Positions 23,485 to 36,005 of a stretch of DNA of 64,000 nt are shown here, in pieces. Location of the stretch: contig JAJNNY010000013.1 of the NCBI GenBank assembly GCA_022453515.1, positions 124,001-188,000 of the forward strand. The letters are read 5' to 3'. Numbering within the stretch: position 1 is the stretch's first letter; each line of letters begins with the position of its first letter. Position numbers and translations under genes: made by a program. The stretch is from Astrocystis sublimbata. Its lineage: Eukaryota > Ascomycota > Sordariomycetes > Xylariales > Xylariaceae. The notes below the pieces were generated by a model, which was given only the letters and a program-made list of their open reading frames with translations, searched no databases and was not told where the DNA came from.

Positions 23485-24727
23485 CATAGATGTCACTGCC
23501 CAGGCATGCCAGGTTTGCGTATGGCAGAACATGCCTCATTGTAACATCCGAGGTTGACCAGTGTTGCATCGCAAGCTGAGTTTATGACTGGTACATGTAC
23601 GTTTCGGCCTCGAGGAGCTGTCGCCCATGGATAGCAATGTCAGAAAGTCCCTCTGAAGCCCAGTTTGGAAATGTCGTTGCTTTGTTGGAGGGTGACTTGC
23701 GGGACTCGGAGGACTTCCAAGTTGCTTCTCTCTGACCGCAATCTACCGACTGCGGCTATCCGTACTCGTACACTCTGCTTACCTGCCTCAAGCTTACATA
23801 TTTGGGGATATATTTTTTTTGTTGCATATCATGCTTTGTGCGTGTCAAGCTGCACACCTATGCACAGTACGAGGTCTCTACTATCTGTGTGCATGTCAGG
23901 CATTGGGGACTGATTCGTGACCTATGGTTGGCCCGCAGTCTGGGCATGATGATTTGCGCAGGCAGGGATGGAACGGTGCCCAGTCGAGCCCCAGTGCCCA
24001 CCCCCGAGCCCCCTCTCCAGCAGATAGTTTCATGCAGCCGGTTATTTATAGAACACGACGGGGGTCAGGGGGGTTCATGGTCGCAGTTCTGAGCCAGATA
24101 CTTTGCTAGCCGCATGCCAGCATGTTACATACTCTTGCATCGATATTTTCCAGACCCGCATTGAAGAAAAAAGTGTCAATAGGTACTGTAAGTAACCGAA
24201 TCATGGAGTGTAAGCCGCAGTCGGTATTCCAATCCCCAAAGAGACCAACGGCCTACCTAGGTATAAAGCACGGCGAGAACGGGGAGCGGAGTTACGCAGC
24301 TGTATAAATGCCCATGCGTGCAGGTGTATCCAACAACCCACTCCCGATCGTCTCTGGCTGTGGGGCCGTCTGATGTAAGTTCCAAATTACGTCAAAGGTA
24401 ACTGGCGAATTGCATGGGTTTTACTGTGCTATAGCCTATGGGTGTCGATGAAGGTTTATTTGTCTCATATGCAACTTTGCAGAAATTCACGATAGCGTTG
24501 TGCTACTAGGTCCTCGGTTGCAGCGCGGATCTAACATGAATTGATAGCGAACTACATAGTACGCATATTTCCCAATACGGCGCCAGCCCAATTGACTGAT
24601 ATTGTTGTCCAGTCAGTACTTGGTACTCGTAGGTAGTGCGGAATACGTACGGCTTGGCCGAACCAGCTCCCCGAAATGGCTACCGGGGACTGTTTGACTG
24701 GCCGTTGGGGCTCGGCTCTTTGTACAG

Positions 24728-24782
24728 TTCGGGATTCTGGACTCTTTGTCTGTTGGAATATTCGGGATTCTAGAACCTTTGT
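24728..24782 (+). repeat. Imperfect 22-bp direct repeat
   Basis: TTCGGGATTCTGGACTCTTT at 24728 recurs as TTCGGGATTCTAGAACCTTT at 24761. Both copies are followed by GT and are separated by 11 bp. Confidence 0.75.
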
Positions 24783-27183
24783 TGAAGTAGCCGCGATTTT
24801 ATGTACATACTAGGTATGTAGGCATTCAGGGCATCTAGCGAGAAGCCCGTGCAGCAGCACCTGAGTCCGATGAAGCTGAAGCTGAACCTCTAGCTAAAGC
24901 AGACTATGTGCGAAACTAAGATGAGGCAGGCCTAGGGTTCGTTCGTGGGCTAAAAATGGCAGCACGACTCTCTTCGTTGGGCTGGAGTGAAGCATGATGG
25001 ATGCTCCATCTTACTTTTGAAATGCGTACTTACAGGCACAGGCAACCATGGCACGAGTGTGGTGATGAGTCTGTCCCGAGGAGCTGGATCCAATTACATA
25101 AAGGCGTACTAGCGAAGTGAACCACGAGTGCATGTGTTACGTATCCCGATCGAATTGCCCTCCCTTCTTCGGGGCCCGACCTCAATAGGCAGGCGAGCAG
25201 GCCAGCAGGGCCCCCGTCTTGCCCATGGGTTGATTCGGGTGCTCGGGTGTGATGCGTACAGCTCTGCTCACTTGTGTTGCTGATCTGCTCTTAGGGGTTG
25301 TCGGATTGTGCCGTCTAGAGCATGTTCTGGTGGTGATCTGGTGTATGTATCTGCAAGATAGGTAGGTACTCTCGGTACTGAAGACGGAAGGCAAACGTTT
25401 GAGATCTAGATGCCCAATACAACCATGCGAGCAGGCATGCCACGCAAACAGCTAATAATGAGGAGGTGACCCTAGCAGTGTTAGAGCTGTTAGAGTTAGG
25501 TTGTATTTGCGACTACATATTACTACTACCCCTGTGCCTGATCGTCTATCTTCGCTCATGACTGGGCATTACCTCATTGGAAAGAGGGAGGGGGTACAAT
25601 ACTAGTAGATGGATGGCTGGCAAATATTTACGCATATGGAGTCGCCACCGATTTGGCCGGAGACGTTACAGTCGACTACTAGAACAATATACTCGTCTTG
25701 TCGATCCTGCTCTACTTTCCACTGTAGCACCACTGCCTATCTGAAAGGAAAACTCTTCTGCTACAGCACGCACCTACATTGGCTCCGTTGGCACAGTTAG
25801 GTAGGCGACTGTACGTAAGATAGGCCTCCACCTCCACCGATTGCACTGCCCCCCTCAAGAGACCACCAGGCCTGTCGAGCTTGTTAGCTAGGCACAGCAC
25901 TAAAAGACAACACTCTGTGACGGCAAGCAAGCCAAGCAAGGACGCACGACCTCACGACTCACGACTCCCGAGCACCCCTCTTGCTGGAGTCACTGGTACT
26001 GGTCTCTGTTTGGTGCGGTTCTCAACAAACAGGAGACCGGACGGACAGGATAACTCGCCAGGCCCCCTCGCCCCCCAGGCCCAGCCAGACCCCTGTAGCA
26101 CAGGTAGGGCTTCGTGACTTGGGTGCTTACCTAGGGCGTGGCGTGCGCCTTGGAGCTGCAGGACATCGGTTCGTTGGCTGGGGCTTTGTCTCGTGGGTGC
26201 CGGTTCAGGGTTGGTTGCGTTGCGTTGCGTTCGGTCTGGTGTTGAGAGTGGGTTCTGGTCTTCTTGCCGGGGCCTGTCGAGCCTGTGGTGCTGCAACCAT
26301 TGCTCGTTTGGGTACGAGTCTGACGAGTCTGGCACTCAGGCCCTCTGGCTCGTAGCTAAGGTACTTGGTGACCTACAGTACCCAAGCAAAGGGGACCGAC
26401 TGACGACTGACGTACGGCACGGGTGGGCCAAGAAACCAGGAGGCGTATTGTAATTATATTGTACGCACCCGCACAAGACGAGCGATTGTGACTTGACCGA
26501 GATCAGACAAGACAACCCGGACGGCTCAAACTAGACGAATCGGCTCTCGAGTACATCGCGCATTGTGATTGCGCATGGTACCTTGGGCAAGTACAACCTA
26601 CCTAACGTAAGGGAAAGCAGCAGAGCGGTGGTAGGAAGGAAGGGTCGAGGAGCAGGAGAAGGAAGCTGCAAACTACCTACGGGCTTCGTACATACAACGC
26701 ACCTACTCGTACTCCGGGCAGTTACAGCAGTACAACAGTACAACGTGGAAGGGCCTTCCTTCCATCTCATCCTGCTGAATTCGATCCCATCTCGGTGTCC
26801 CCTCTTTTAATTGCCGTCCCCAAGCTTCTATTTGTTGTGCCGACGCAATTGCAGCAAGCCGAGGACCGTGGACCAGCGCCGTCAACTAATTATCGATTTG
26901 CGCCCTCGCGCTTGGATTGCCCACCAGCGCCGCCAACACGCCAGGAAGCCAGCCCGCCGCCAACCTGCTGCTGCCGCTGCCGCTGGAACGACAAAGCCGG
27001 CACTGGACACCTGGACAGTGGACATTCGCTACCTAACAACCTAAGAACCTAAGAATAGACAGACGGGGGACGGGAATGTGCTAGACTGCCAACTGGAGCG
27101 AATTGACACTGCACCTTCGACACCATCGCACACCACCACACACCTGCACCCACGCACCCAAGCACAACGCATACACCATAGCG

Positions 27184-30100
27184 ATGCGCTCCTTCGGCCG
27201 CAGCATCGGCAAACACAGCAACAGATCGCAGCATAACCTGCTCGAGCAACAGCAGCAGCAGCAGCAGCAGCAGCAACAGCAACTTCACTTGCAGCAGCAG
27301 ACGTCGGCTGCCACGGGCGGTGGAGGTGGAGGTGGTGCTGCACTGCCCCTACAGGAATCCTCGCCCTCTGCAGCTTCACCCGTCCAGCGCACACCCGGCC
27401 CACGGAAGGTCTCGACTACTGGTCTTGGACCCGACTCCTCCTCCAGCAACCCCCCTTCAGCCTCGTCAGGGCCGCCGCCGCTGCTGAGCTCCACCGACTC
27501 ATTTCATCGTCAACAACAACAACAACAGCTACAGCAGTCACAGTCACAGCCGCCCTCACCTTCACAGCAGCCTCAGCCGCAACCACCACCCTCCATAGTA
27601 CCACAGAAACACCACGCACGGCAGGTCGATAGTAGGACCACCCAGCCAAGCCCCCTCCCCCAACAACAACAACAACAACACCTCCACCAGCAGCAGTACC
27701 AGCAACAGCACCAGCCACAACCACAACCACAACCACAACCACAACCACAATCACCACCACTACCACAGCAACACCACCAATCGCACTTCTCATTGTCCAA
27801 TCTCAGCAATCTCACCAGCACTCAGTCTCGCGAGGTGCTGCGCAAGACCAATCCCAACCTGCCGCCCCCACCCGCCCAGGGGTCCGGCACCATACCCCTC
27901 AATCAACCCAACCTCAGCAGCCCTAGTGCCAATCCTGCTGCGTACAACACCAGACAGCAGCAGCACCTGCAACAACAGCAACCACCACCCCAGCCCCGCG
28001 ACAACTTCGCCGAGCTTGTCTCGCGCTCCCAGTCGGCCCGCTACTCGGCCCACATCACCCCGCTGCAGACCCAGGCCCTCTTCGCCGGCATCGCCTCGAG
28101 CTCCGTCGACGACCTGTCCCAGACCGCCGCCTTGGGCCACTCGCCCGTCGTCCGGGGCCCGCCCTCGCTGCCTCACAGCCAGACTGCACCCAGCGAGCCC
28201 AAGCGCTCCGCCCGCAAGCTCATCAAGCATCTCATCTCGGGTTCCTCTAGCAGCAAGCTGCCCCAGGAGAACTACGCCCACGACGACGGCATTCTCTCCA
28301 ATCCGCCCAAGAGGCCGAGCAACAATTCGAGAGGCCCTTCCTTGCTGGCCAGGTCCGTCGATCACCCGGACTGGGTTCCTCCCCAAAAGTCAAGCTCGCG
28401 CCCTCAGCCGCAACCTCAAGTTCAGCTTCAACATCAACTGCACCACCAACAGCAGCACCCCCCACAGCAGCAACATCAGCAGATCGTGCAGCAGTCGCCC
28501 ATCCAGAGCATTGGTGAATTTGACGAGGCTTACGCAGCCAATCGGTCGAACCAGGAGCTACTGGCCCAGACCTCGCAAGAAGCACTCCCGAATACGATTC
28601 GACAAGTGCCCGCTGACGTCGTCGAGACTTCTCCTTACGATCAAGAGGACCTTGCCTTCCATCAGCAACAGGCCATTGCGCTACACCAGGCCCAGCTGCA
28701 GCAGCAACAGGGTCACCCTCCCACTCAACAGCAGCTTGACCAACAGCAGCTAGATCATCAGCAGCTAGACCATCAGCAACTAGACCATCAGCAGCTAGAC
28801 CAGCAGCAGCAGCAGCAGCAGTACGGACAGGTCATCGTCGACCCGGCCCAGAGTCCATACCAGTACGCTTCGCAGCAAGAATCGTACCAGGGCAGTAACC
28901 CTTCATCCGTCTACGTCGGCCACCTCACCACCGAGATCTCGCAACCGCCTAACCCGGAGACGGTCTCGCAGTTGTCACATGAATCACTAACCACCGATTC
29001 GGAGCCAACACCAGACAACTTCAGATCGGCGCAGGAATCTCCAGCAGTAAGTCAACCGCCCTACGAAGCACAACATTCTCCAGCGCCACAGGAACAGCAG
29101 CCGCAGACGACGGCGACCCCAGGTATGCCGCCACCACCAACACAGCCCGGAGCCCCAGTCGCCCCAGGCCAAGGCCGTAAATCGGCAGACAACGATAAGA
29201 TGCGAAATGTCGAGTCTCCCCCGGGTCCCCCACCTGGTTATCGCCATAGCCAAGGTCCGCTCAATGCTATGAGCCCCCTTCCGCCAACGCCTGGGGCTGG
29301 CAATGCCACACCCAACTACCGCCCGGGCAACAGCGGGGAACAACGACAACAGTACGAAGCTAGCATAGAGGACCGTAACCGAACCAATAGCCCCCAGCCA
29401 TCCGAGGGGGTAGACCACGAGAAACAATTCAAGGATCTGGGTAAGCAAACTGGTGGCTCGCTCAGAGCCAATGGCTAACGGACTGAATATAGTCACAAAG
29501 TACAAGAATGTCAAGAGACTCTATTTCGATCATAAAACGCAGATCGAGCAAATGACAGCACAGATAGAGCAGCTCCAGAACGCCGTTGCCAACCAACGCA
29601 TGTCGCAGTCGCGGACAGCGCTCGACGACAACGAATACTCGACGCGGTTTAACCGGCTCAACGGAGCAATCAACAACCTAGCATTCAACATCCGAAAAGA
29701 CTGGAGCACCCTGCCCGGGTGGATCGAACGGTACGTGACGGCGGATGCGGTGAAAACCGGTAAACAAGAGATGACGGCCGTCGGGAGGGCCATTATTTCA
29801 CGATGGGTCATGGAGGAGATCTTCAACAAGTGCTTCCATCCGGCGCTCGACGTCGACCTCAGCTGTCATCTGAAGCAGATCGAGCAGAACATTCGACGAC
29901 ACTCGTACACCCTAACCAGCCAGGAAGAATTCGACGCATTAACGGCCAAGGTTGTCAATTGGCGGATGGCGACATTGGAAGGCCTTCACCACATGATCAA
30001 TTCCGTTGAGAGCGGAGATTACCGCGCCGACTTCACCAAGATGACGACCACCAACCTTACCGCATGGCTGTATAGATTCCTAACCGACCCCCCGCCCGCC

Positions 30101-30541
30101 GGCGTCGACGGTAGCGCATCTATGATCGTCGAACTGGCAGTAGGGATAGCCGCCAACCTTCCGCTCGAGAGCCGCGACGTAGCGTTGACGTACCCGATGC
30201 CGGGGGACCTGATCCAGCCGGACATTATGGAGCCAGAGAAGACGGCCCTGCCCCCTTTGCCGGACCTGGTGGACGAGCCCGAGGAGAGTGCCAAGGACGT
30301 GGACAAGGCGGCGAAGCGCGAAAAAACAAAGAGTGGTATGTTGACAATGCTAGGCGGCGTGCCGCATCCCGCCAGCAGCCGAAAGGGGAGCACGGCCTCG
30401 ATCCTGACTGACACGACAACACCGGCAGCAACAGCACCACCCCCCAAAGACGCCTCCAGAGTCCGTTTTGCCGGTTTTGTAGGAGTGGAAGTCCGTGGCC
30501 GCCAAGTCTTATCCAAAGCCCCCGTCTGGCCGATTACGTAG
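27184..30541 (+). CDS. Gln-rich conserved fungal protein, unknown function
   Basis: Exons 27184-29440 and 29493-30541 join in frame to 1101 aa. The N-terminus MRSFGRSIGKHSNRSQHNLL is followed by a polyglutamine run, then about 700 residues of Gln/Pro/Ser-rich disorder with PQ repeats (about 27715-27750) and five QQLDH-type pentads (28731-28815). A basic patch (KRSARKLIKHLI) sits in the middle. The C-terminal part (from VTKYKNVKRLYFDHKTQIEQ) is ordered: a coiled coil, then an all-helical region including LPGWIERYVTADAVKTGKQE and a segment ending MPGDLIQPDIMEPEK. The intron falls exactly at the border between the disordered and ordered parts. The architecture suggests a scaffold or regulator, but I do not recognise a named family. 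The upstream TTG in frame (27103) was not taken as a start. Confidence 0.75.
27247..27282 (+). repeat. CAG/CAA repeat (polyGln)
   Basis: A run of CAG codons interrupted by CAA encodes the first polyglutamine tract of the Gln-rich protein. Length polymorphism is likely. Confidence 0.85.
28731..28815 (+). repeat. 15-bp coding tandem repeat (QQLDH)
   Basis: About five 15-bp units (CAGCAGCTAGACCAT and variants) code QQLDH/QQLDQ pentads in the Gln-rich protein. Confidence 0.8.
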
Positions 30542-31472
30542 AAGTGACCAAGCCGATCAATTTTGCCTCGGCTTCGATATTATCGGTTAGCCAAAGCGCA
30601 TGAGAGTAAATGTCCACCCTGGCCATTTGGCCGCCACACAAGCAGTCTATTTTCCACAGCCTCTTTCAACGAGTCGGATGGATTCTGTTCTACCATGTCA
30701 GAGTCGAGCGTCAGGCATGGCATTGCAGGGTGAAGAGGGATTATATATGAGGATGGGGTGACGATAGAAGCACGAAGAGACGATGTAGCAAGAGGTTTTG
30801 CATATATTTCCATGCGGGCTTGGTGGGCGAGACAGGCCTGACTCTCACTGGCTAGTTGATGCTGGGAGAGTGTGAACCGAGAGAATTCAAGATACCCCTG
30901 GTGATGATTGGAGTTGCATTGATTACAGACGAAGCTTCAACACGGAAAAGTTTTCAAATCCATTGACTTTGTTTGGCCTCCCCCCCCACGGACACGTGAG
31001 CCGCTTTATGTTTCATTTTCTACCTGGTCTTCCGAGGGAATGGGAAGAGACACGGGGACGAGTATATGCTGTGGTGCACACCGCTTGCCAGATTAGCGTT
31101 TCTGCCCTTGGCCCCTCCACGATCAACTGTTCGAGACCCTTTGACCCGCCTGACTTATCTCAACACCCTGAAATATGTTGAAGCCAATGCAAGCAGTCAA
31201 AGCAGTAGCCAGTTGTCGCATACATCTGATCCCTGGGCAAAGACAAGAAAACGTAATTTGTCACAAGGAACTGCAAGATCCCCCACTACGTACGTAAATA
31301 CTGGCATGGCCAAGTTTTAGGCTTACGTAGCAATTACTGGAAATAATTGAGTTTCGGGATGGAAGCTCCAGCCAGGACCCCGCCATCCACTTCACCATCC
31401 CACCATCCATCCCACTATCCAACAGTCCGGACCGGAACACGCACGCACTGCTTCGACTCTCCTCTAACCGAG
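30542..31472. other. Intergenic, promoter of EFM4
   Basis: 0.93 kb. A CACGTG E-box lies at 30993-30998, just after a C8 run. No gene was recognised. Confidence 0.5.
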
Positions 31473-32025
31473 ATGGCGACACCGGCGCATCTCGAGCCTT
31501 CCAAGCTCGGCACAAAGGAATAGTACGTAGCGCCTTAATCCACTTTGCACGCTCCACGCCCTATAGACGGTAGCGACAGGAAAGACGAATACATCAGTGC
31601 AACAAGATGTGATCAGTTGATGAAAATGACAACCTGACTAACACCTCCTTGCCCCCCCGAACCACAGCTGGGACGCCCTCTACACGACCGAGATCGCCAA
31701 CCACGCGCACAACCCCACCGACACAGGCACGGCATGGTTCGACGACTCGGACGCCGAGGCGAAGCTGGTCGAGTTCCTCGAGGACCCCGAGCGCCAGCAG
31801 GAGCTCGGCATCGACGAGGCCACCACGTCGTTCCTGGACCTGGGCACGGGCAACGGCGCGCTGCTGTTCGCGCTGCGCGATGCCGGCTGGGAGGGGCCTA
31901 TGCTGGGCGTCGACTACAGCGCGCAGAGCGTGACGTTTGCGCAAAGGATCGAGAGGGCGCGGAGGAGGGGTGGTGAGGAAGAGGAAGAGGATGAGGAAGG
32001 CCGGGAAGAGCAGGGGACTATACAA

Positions 32026-32067
<42 letters not shown>

Positions 32068-32760
32068 GGCAGTAGTAATACCGGGCACGACAATGCGGAT
32101 GATAACGACGACGACGCAGTAGATGTCCACTTCGCCGAACACGACATCCTCCACGGCTCTGCGACGGCGCTGCTAGACGCGCGCTTCTCGCCCTCCGTCG
32201 TCGAGAATGGCGGGTGGGATGTCGTCCTAGACAAGGGCACATTCGACGCCATCTCGCTGTCGGCCGAGACATTGGACGACAATAACAACGACAACAACAA
32301 CAACACACCTGCTACAAATGCAATCCCAGATACAAACACAGAAGATCCTTCTTCCGCTCCCGAAACCGCGCCCCCTACAAGAAGACCTACTCGGCGCCGG
32401 ATATACGAAGCCTACGGTGCCCGTGTGCTCCCGCTCGTGCGCGAGGGCGGCCTGTTCCTCATCACGAGCTGCAACTGGACCGAGGCCGAGCTGCGGAGCT
32501 GGTTCGCCGAGGGGGATAACGGCGGCGGTGGTGCGGGGCAGGGTATCTCATCACCACCTTCACACTCCACAACTGTAAATGGAGTAGAGACATCATCATT
32601 ATCACCGCCAGAGCAAGAGCAAGCCGAATCTGCTGAAATATGGGGCTTCGAGGTCGTCGGGCGCGTCGAGTACCGCAGCTTCAGCTTCGGCGGCGTCAAG
32701 GGCCAGACCATCAGCAGCTTGTGCTTCCGGAAGGTCAGGTTAGGGAGAACACCTAGGTAG
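31473..32760 (+). CDS. EFM4: EFM4-type eEF1A lysine methyltransferase
   Basis: Exons 31473-31522 and 31668-32760 give 380 aa. The start MATPAHLEPSKLGTKEYWDA and then TAWFDDSDAEAKLVEFL are typical of Efm4/METTL10. SAM motif I is FLDLGTGNGALL (about 72-83), followed by GVDYSAQSV, the acidic DILHG, DVVLDKGTFDAISLS, and the C-terminal VEYRSFSFGGVKGQTISSLC. Family knowledge: Efm4 methylates a lysine of translation elongation factor eEF1A in the cytoplasm. The methyltransferase fold is interrupted by a Glu-rich and polyGln insert (coded about 31960-32110), an Asn/Asp-rich insert (about 32270-32390) and a Gly/Ser-rich insert (about 32515-32640), making the protein much longer than the yeast one. The second exon frame was set by the KEY|WDA junction. 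Confidence 0.9.
32026..32068 (+). repeat. (CAA)n microsatellite inside EFM4
   Basis: About 13 CAA triplets encode a polyGln run inserted between the SAM-binding motif and the DILHG strand of EFM4. Confidence 0.9.
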
Positions 32761-33687
32761 GTTTGGTATGTAGAGATACATGTAGATAGATACCCTACCT
32801 ACCTAGATACATAAAGTTAGGTATAAGAGGGGGGAAATAACGAAAGACGGAAAACAAAAGATCACCCTAATGGAGAAGTAGAAGTGTGTGTCGCCAGTAA
32901 ACGCCAATACGGCATACCTTCTTCCAATTCCATTATCCCTGTATACTACCTGGGTACTTACAACATCTAACCATAAGGTGTCTCCGCTGCTCGTTTTTCT
33001 CAGCTGAAGCTTGAATGTCACGTAGACAGCAATATCGATATACAATCACAGGCGGGTAGATACGAACATGTTGCTTCACATGATCACAAACAATATCTAG
33101 GTTGTTTAGGCATACGCAGTATGGTTGGCATTTACACTACAGAATCTTTGGGGTCGGGCATGATAGGTGCTTCAAGTGTTGGTAGAAAATCGAGAACACA
33201 CGCGTTGAAATGTCCGTAGGGAAGTAGTCAGCCCCGTGCACGACGGTCTTTTCGATCCATTGTTGGGGGTTGCTTATTTTCATTCTTTGGATTCAAGTCT
33301 CTCATCACTTACCCAGTTCAGTAGCGGGGGTCCTAGATCGTATAGGGGGGGCATCGTTCTCTCGTTCGTTAATTGCTGGCTCTATTGAATCTGCTTTTTT
33401 ATTATTCTCTTAACTTCATCGATTCTCGAGATATGTGTATGTGCAGGCTAGTACCCGTAACGTCTGTCTCGATCTGCTTCCGCAACTCCAGGATCTGGTT
33501 TCTCTAAGCTCGAGGGTCCCGTTTTGTAGACATATCTTTAGCTCCGACCGAAAAGTCATCCTATTTGTATCAACTTCCGGAGTGGCATACTAGTGATCAT
33601 GACTCGCTAAGTTGCATCGGCCAAGTCGCTGGGAGGACAATCATAAAATAGCCGAGAAATAAGTCTCCAAGCAATGTCCTCTCCCGC
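32761..33687. other. Convergent spacer EFM4/TPD3
   Basis: 0.93 kb between the two stop codons. A CTACCTACCTAG motif is at 32795-32806 and CCTAGGTAGG spans the EFM4 stop. No gene was recognised. Confidence 0.55.
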
Positions 33688-36005
33688 CTATGGTGATGTG
33701 TTCATTGGCTCTCCCCCACTCGCTCCGGGAATGCCAGAGACACCAGTTGTGGCAAAGAACCGTACGTCCACATCATCATCCTTCTGTAGTTTCTCCAGGT
33801 TTGGCAGTATGCGTTGTTGGATTAACTGTGTTGACTTCGGTGACGGCGTCGCATCTGTTGTGCCTGCCTTGTCTAGGCTGTAGACCGTGCCCTCCTCTGG
33901 TAGGCGCTTCAAGACGCTGATCAGTTCGGTATAGGTTTTCGCTACGTTGAAGCGGATATTGGGAATCTCGTCCTCTACTAGCTTCTCCAGCATAGGCAAT
34001 ATCGACTTGCCGATTACGTCCAAACTGACGACGGTAGCCAACGTCTACAGAAATTAGTGCACGGCGTCTCAAGCGTGGGTGGGTATAACCTTACCGAGAT
34101 CGCGAAACATGTCGTCATTCTGTATAAGTAGTTGGGGTGGGAGCCCATGGCCATTACTTTGGGAATAATAGCCTCGCTGGCCCACTCAACGCCGAAGACC
34201 TCGGTCAGCTTCTTGAGGTTATGGGTTGCGGCCTCTCGGATGGAGAAGACCGTGTCACCAAGCCAGCCCATGCATAGTCCACTCAACTTCTCATCGAAGA
34301 ACTTGACGCCGAGCTGGCTGGCAAGGAGTGGGATATACTCGATGATAGCAAGTCTCACTCTCCATTGCTTGTCCTCTGCTAGCTGTACGATTGCAGGTAG
34401 CAGGGACTGCGATAATGGATCGATTCCAATCACTACTTTTGTTAGCATACTCAATTCAAATTCAACACTGGATTTCGGACAACAAACCTTGGTTGACGAG
34501 CTCGAGCTTGGAAATGATGTGAAGGCGGACCTCGGGGAATTCATCCTTCAACATTTGCAGGAACATAGGAAGGAGGTGATCGATGGTTCTGTAAACCGCG
34601 AATTAGTTAGACTCGGACGGTATTGGTGTTCGTTGTGGCTTACTCCTGCTTGCCCAAAATCGGAGCAAGGCCGCTGATCTGGGTTCCAAGAGCAGCGCGC
34701 ACATGCTGAGAGGGATCGGAAACTAGATCCTCTACAGAGCTCATGATATCTTTCAACAGTACTTCCCGATCTACCAAGCTGCAGAAGCCGGGGATTTGCC
34801 CAGCAATAGCAGTCCGAACTTCGGCCTCGTTATCCTTCAAAAGCTTGACGAAAGCAGGAACTAGATCTCGGGACACAACCTCGTCGTCTACGGCCTTAGC
34901 TATCTGCAACGCTGGATTAGTGCGACTCACTTGGCAGCTCGGGGTGGCGGCCGTACCTTTTCAAATCTATCAGCGATCATATAACGGACCCTCCAGCTCT
35001 TATCCTCTATAAGGCTCCGTAACGATGTGAGTAAAACGCTGTGGCTGGCTTGCTGATCTTTGGGGACGACCTCGGCGATTGCGATCAGGATCTCGACGGT
35101 CAACAGTCGCACACTATCTTGGTCGTCCTGGGCAAGGTGTTGGTAAAGGGGTATCATCTCCTCGATGACTATGGGTGCGGTCATCTCTTTGATGAACTTT
35201 GAGAGGTTTGTGGCGGATTGCCGACGGACCATGGGCGTCTCATCGTGGACCAAGAGGCCGAATTGTGTGCGAAGGGACTCCTGGACCTGGGGCGAGACCT
35301 TCTTGTACGGGGCCGTGTACAGACCGCAGCCGGAGACTTTGGAGGTGAACCAGTCGGCCTTGCTGAGGCGGATTGTGAGGGGGATGAAGTATTCTTCAAT
35401 CTGCTGGGCGGAGAGATCGACACAGATCTTGTTGAGCGACTCGACAGCCTGCAAACAGAGTAAGTCACGGAAGGACACGTCGGATGCCACAGATTCTGTG
35501 ATGGTCGGGACAACAGACCTTGTCTCGCACGACAGGCTCTTCGATAGCAGCGAGATTCTCGAGAGGCGAGAGGAGGACATGGCCGAAGGGAGGGCCACCG
35601 ACGTATTCGATGAACTTGCCCAACTCCTCGCTCAAGGCGACGAGGACCTCGTCCTCATCTTCAACGGACTCTGCGAAAGGGTTAGAGGGTGGCAAGTCGC
35701 AGAGAGCGGGGGCAGAGATCGGGGTGTGGTCTGACCATCGAGGAAGGGGATGAGCTCCTCGCGAGTGCGCTCAGGACCCAGGGCCAGGGCGATGGTGGAC
35801 AAGCGGTGGATGGCATTGAGTCGGAGCAGAACATCATCGTGCTGCGAAAGAGGCGACGGGGTTAGCCACGGCGACAAGGCAAGGGGAGCGGCGGCAGCTC
35901 AAACAGGTAGAGGTGTCGGCGGGTGGGGAGTAGTCGTACCTTTAGCTCGTCAATGAGCACGGCGATGGGGTACAGCTCATCGTTCGCACTAGGCGCGTCA
36001 GCCAT
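33688..36005 (-). CDS. TPD3: PP2A scaffold subunit A (TPD3)
   Basis: Eight exons in gene order: 36005-35940, 35841-35736, 35670-35519, 35448-34957, 34903-34644, 34588-34488, 34435-34095, 34044-33688. All join in frame to 624 aa. The protein is built of about 15 HEAT repeats. Characteristic stretches are [20 protein letters not shown] at the N-terminus, [44 protein letters not shown] and [12 protein letters not shown]. Subunit A bridges the catalytic C subunit and the variable B subunit of protein phosphatase 2A, controlling mitosis, morphogenesis and stress signalling. The tail after the last repeat ([16 protein letters not shown]) is short and disordered, as in other mould orthologues. The gene is convergent with EFM4. 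Confidence 0.94.

Larger units (their letters stand above)
19969..27183. other. 7.2-kb gene-poor stretch
   Basis: No open frame here carries recognisable domains, and no multi-exon model could be assembled. About 20.5-22.4 kb is AT-richer; 25.9-27.2 kb is GC-richer and probably includes the promoter and leader of the Gln-rich gene. Visible landmarks are (GATCTA)n near 20161, a T19 run at 23466-23484, an imperfect 22-bp direct repeat at 24728/24761, (GCGTT)n near 26218 and several TAGGTA motifs. It could hold a decayed element or non-coding transcripts; neither is shown. Confidence 0.55.

Noticed and set aside
25952..26355. Long open frames on both strands in GC-rich DNA
   Set aside because: Composition-driven; no conserved motif and no plausible exons joined to them.
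27103..27183. N-terminal extension of the Gln-rich protein from a TTG codon
   Set aside because: TTG is not a normal nuclear start; the first ATG at 27184 begins a family-like N-terminus.
27285..28386. Minus-strand Val/Gly-rich frames opposite the polyGln coding region
   Set aside because: Shadows of CAG/CCA repeats on the coding strand.
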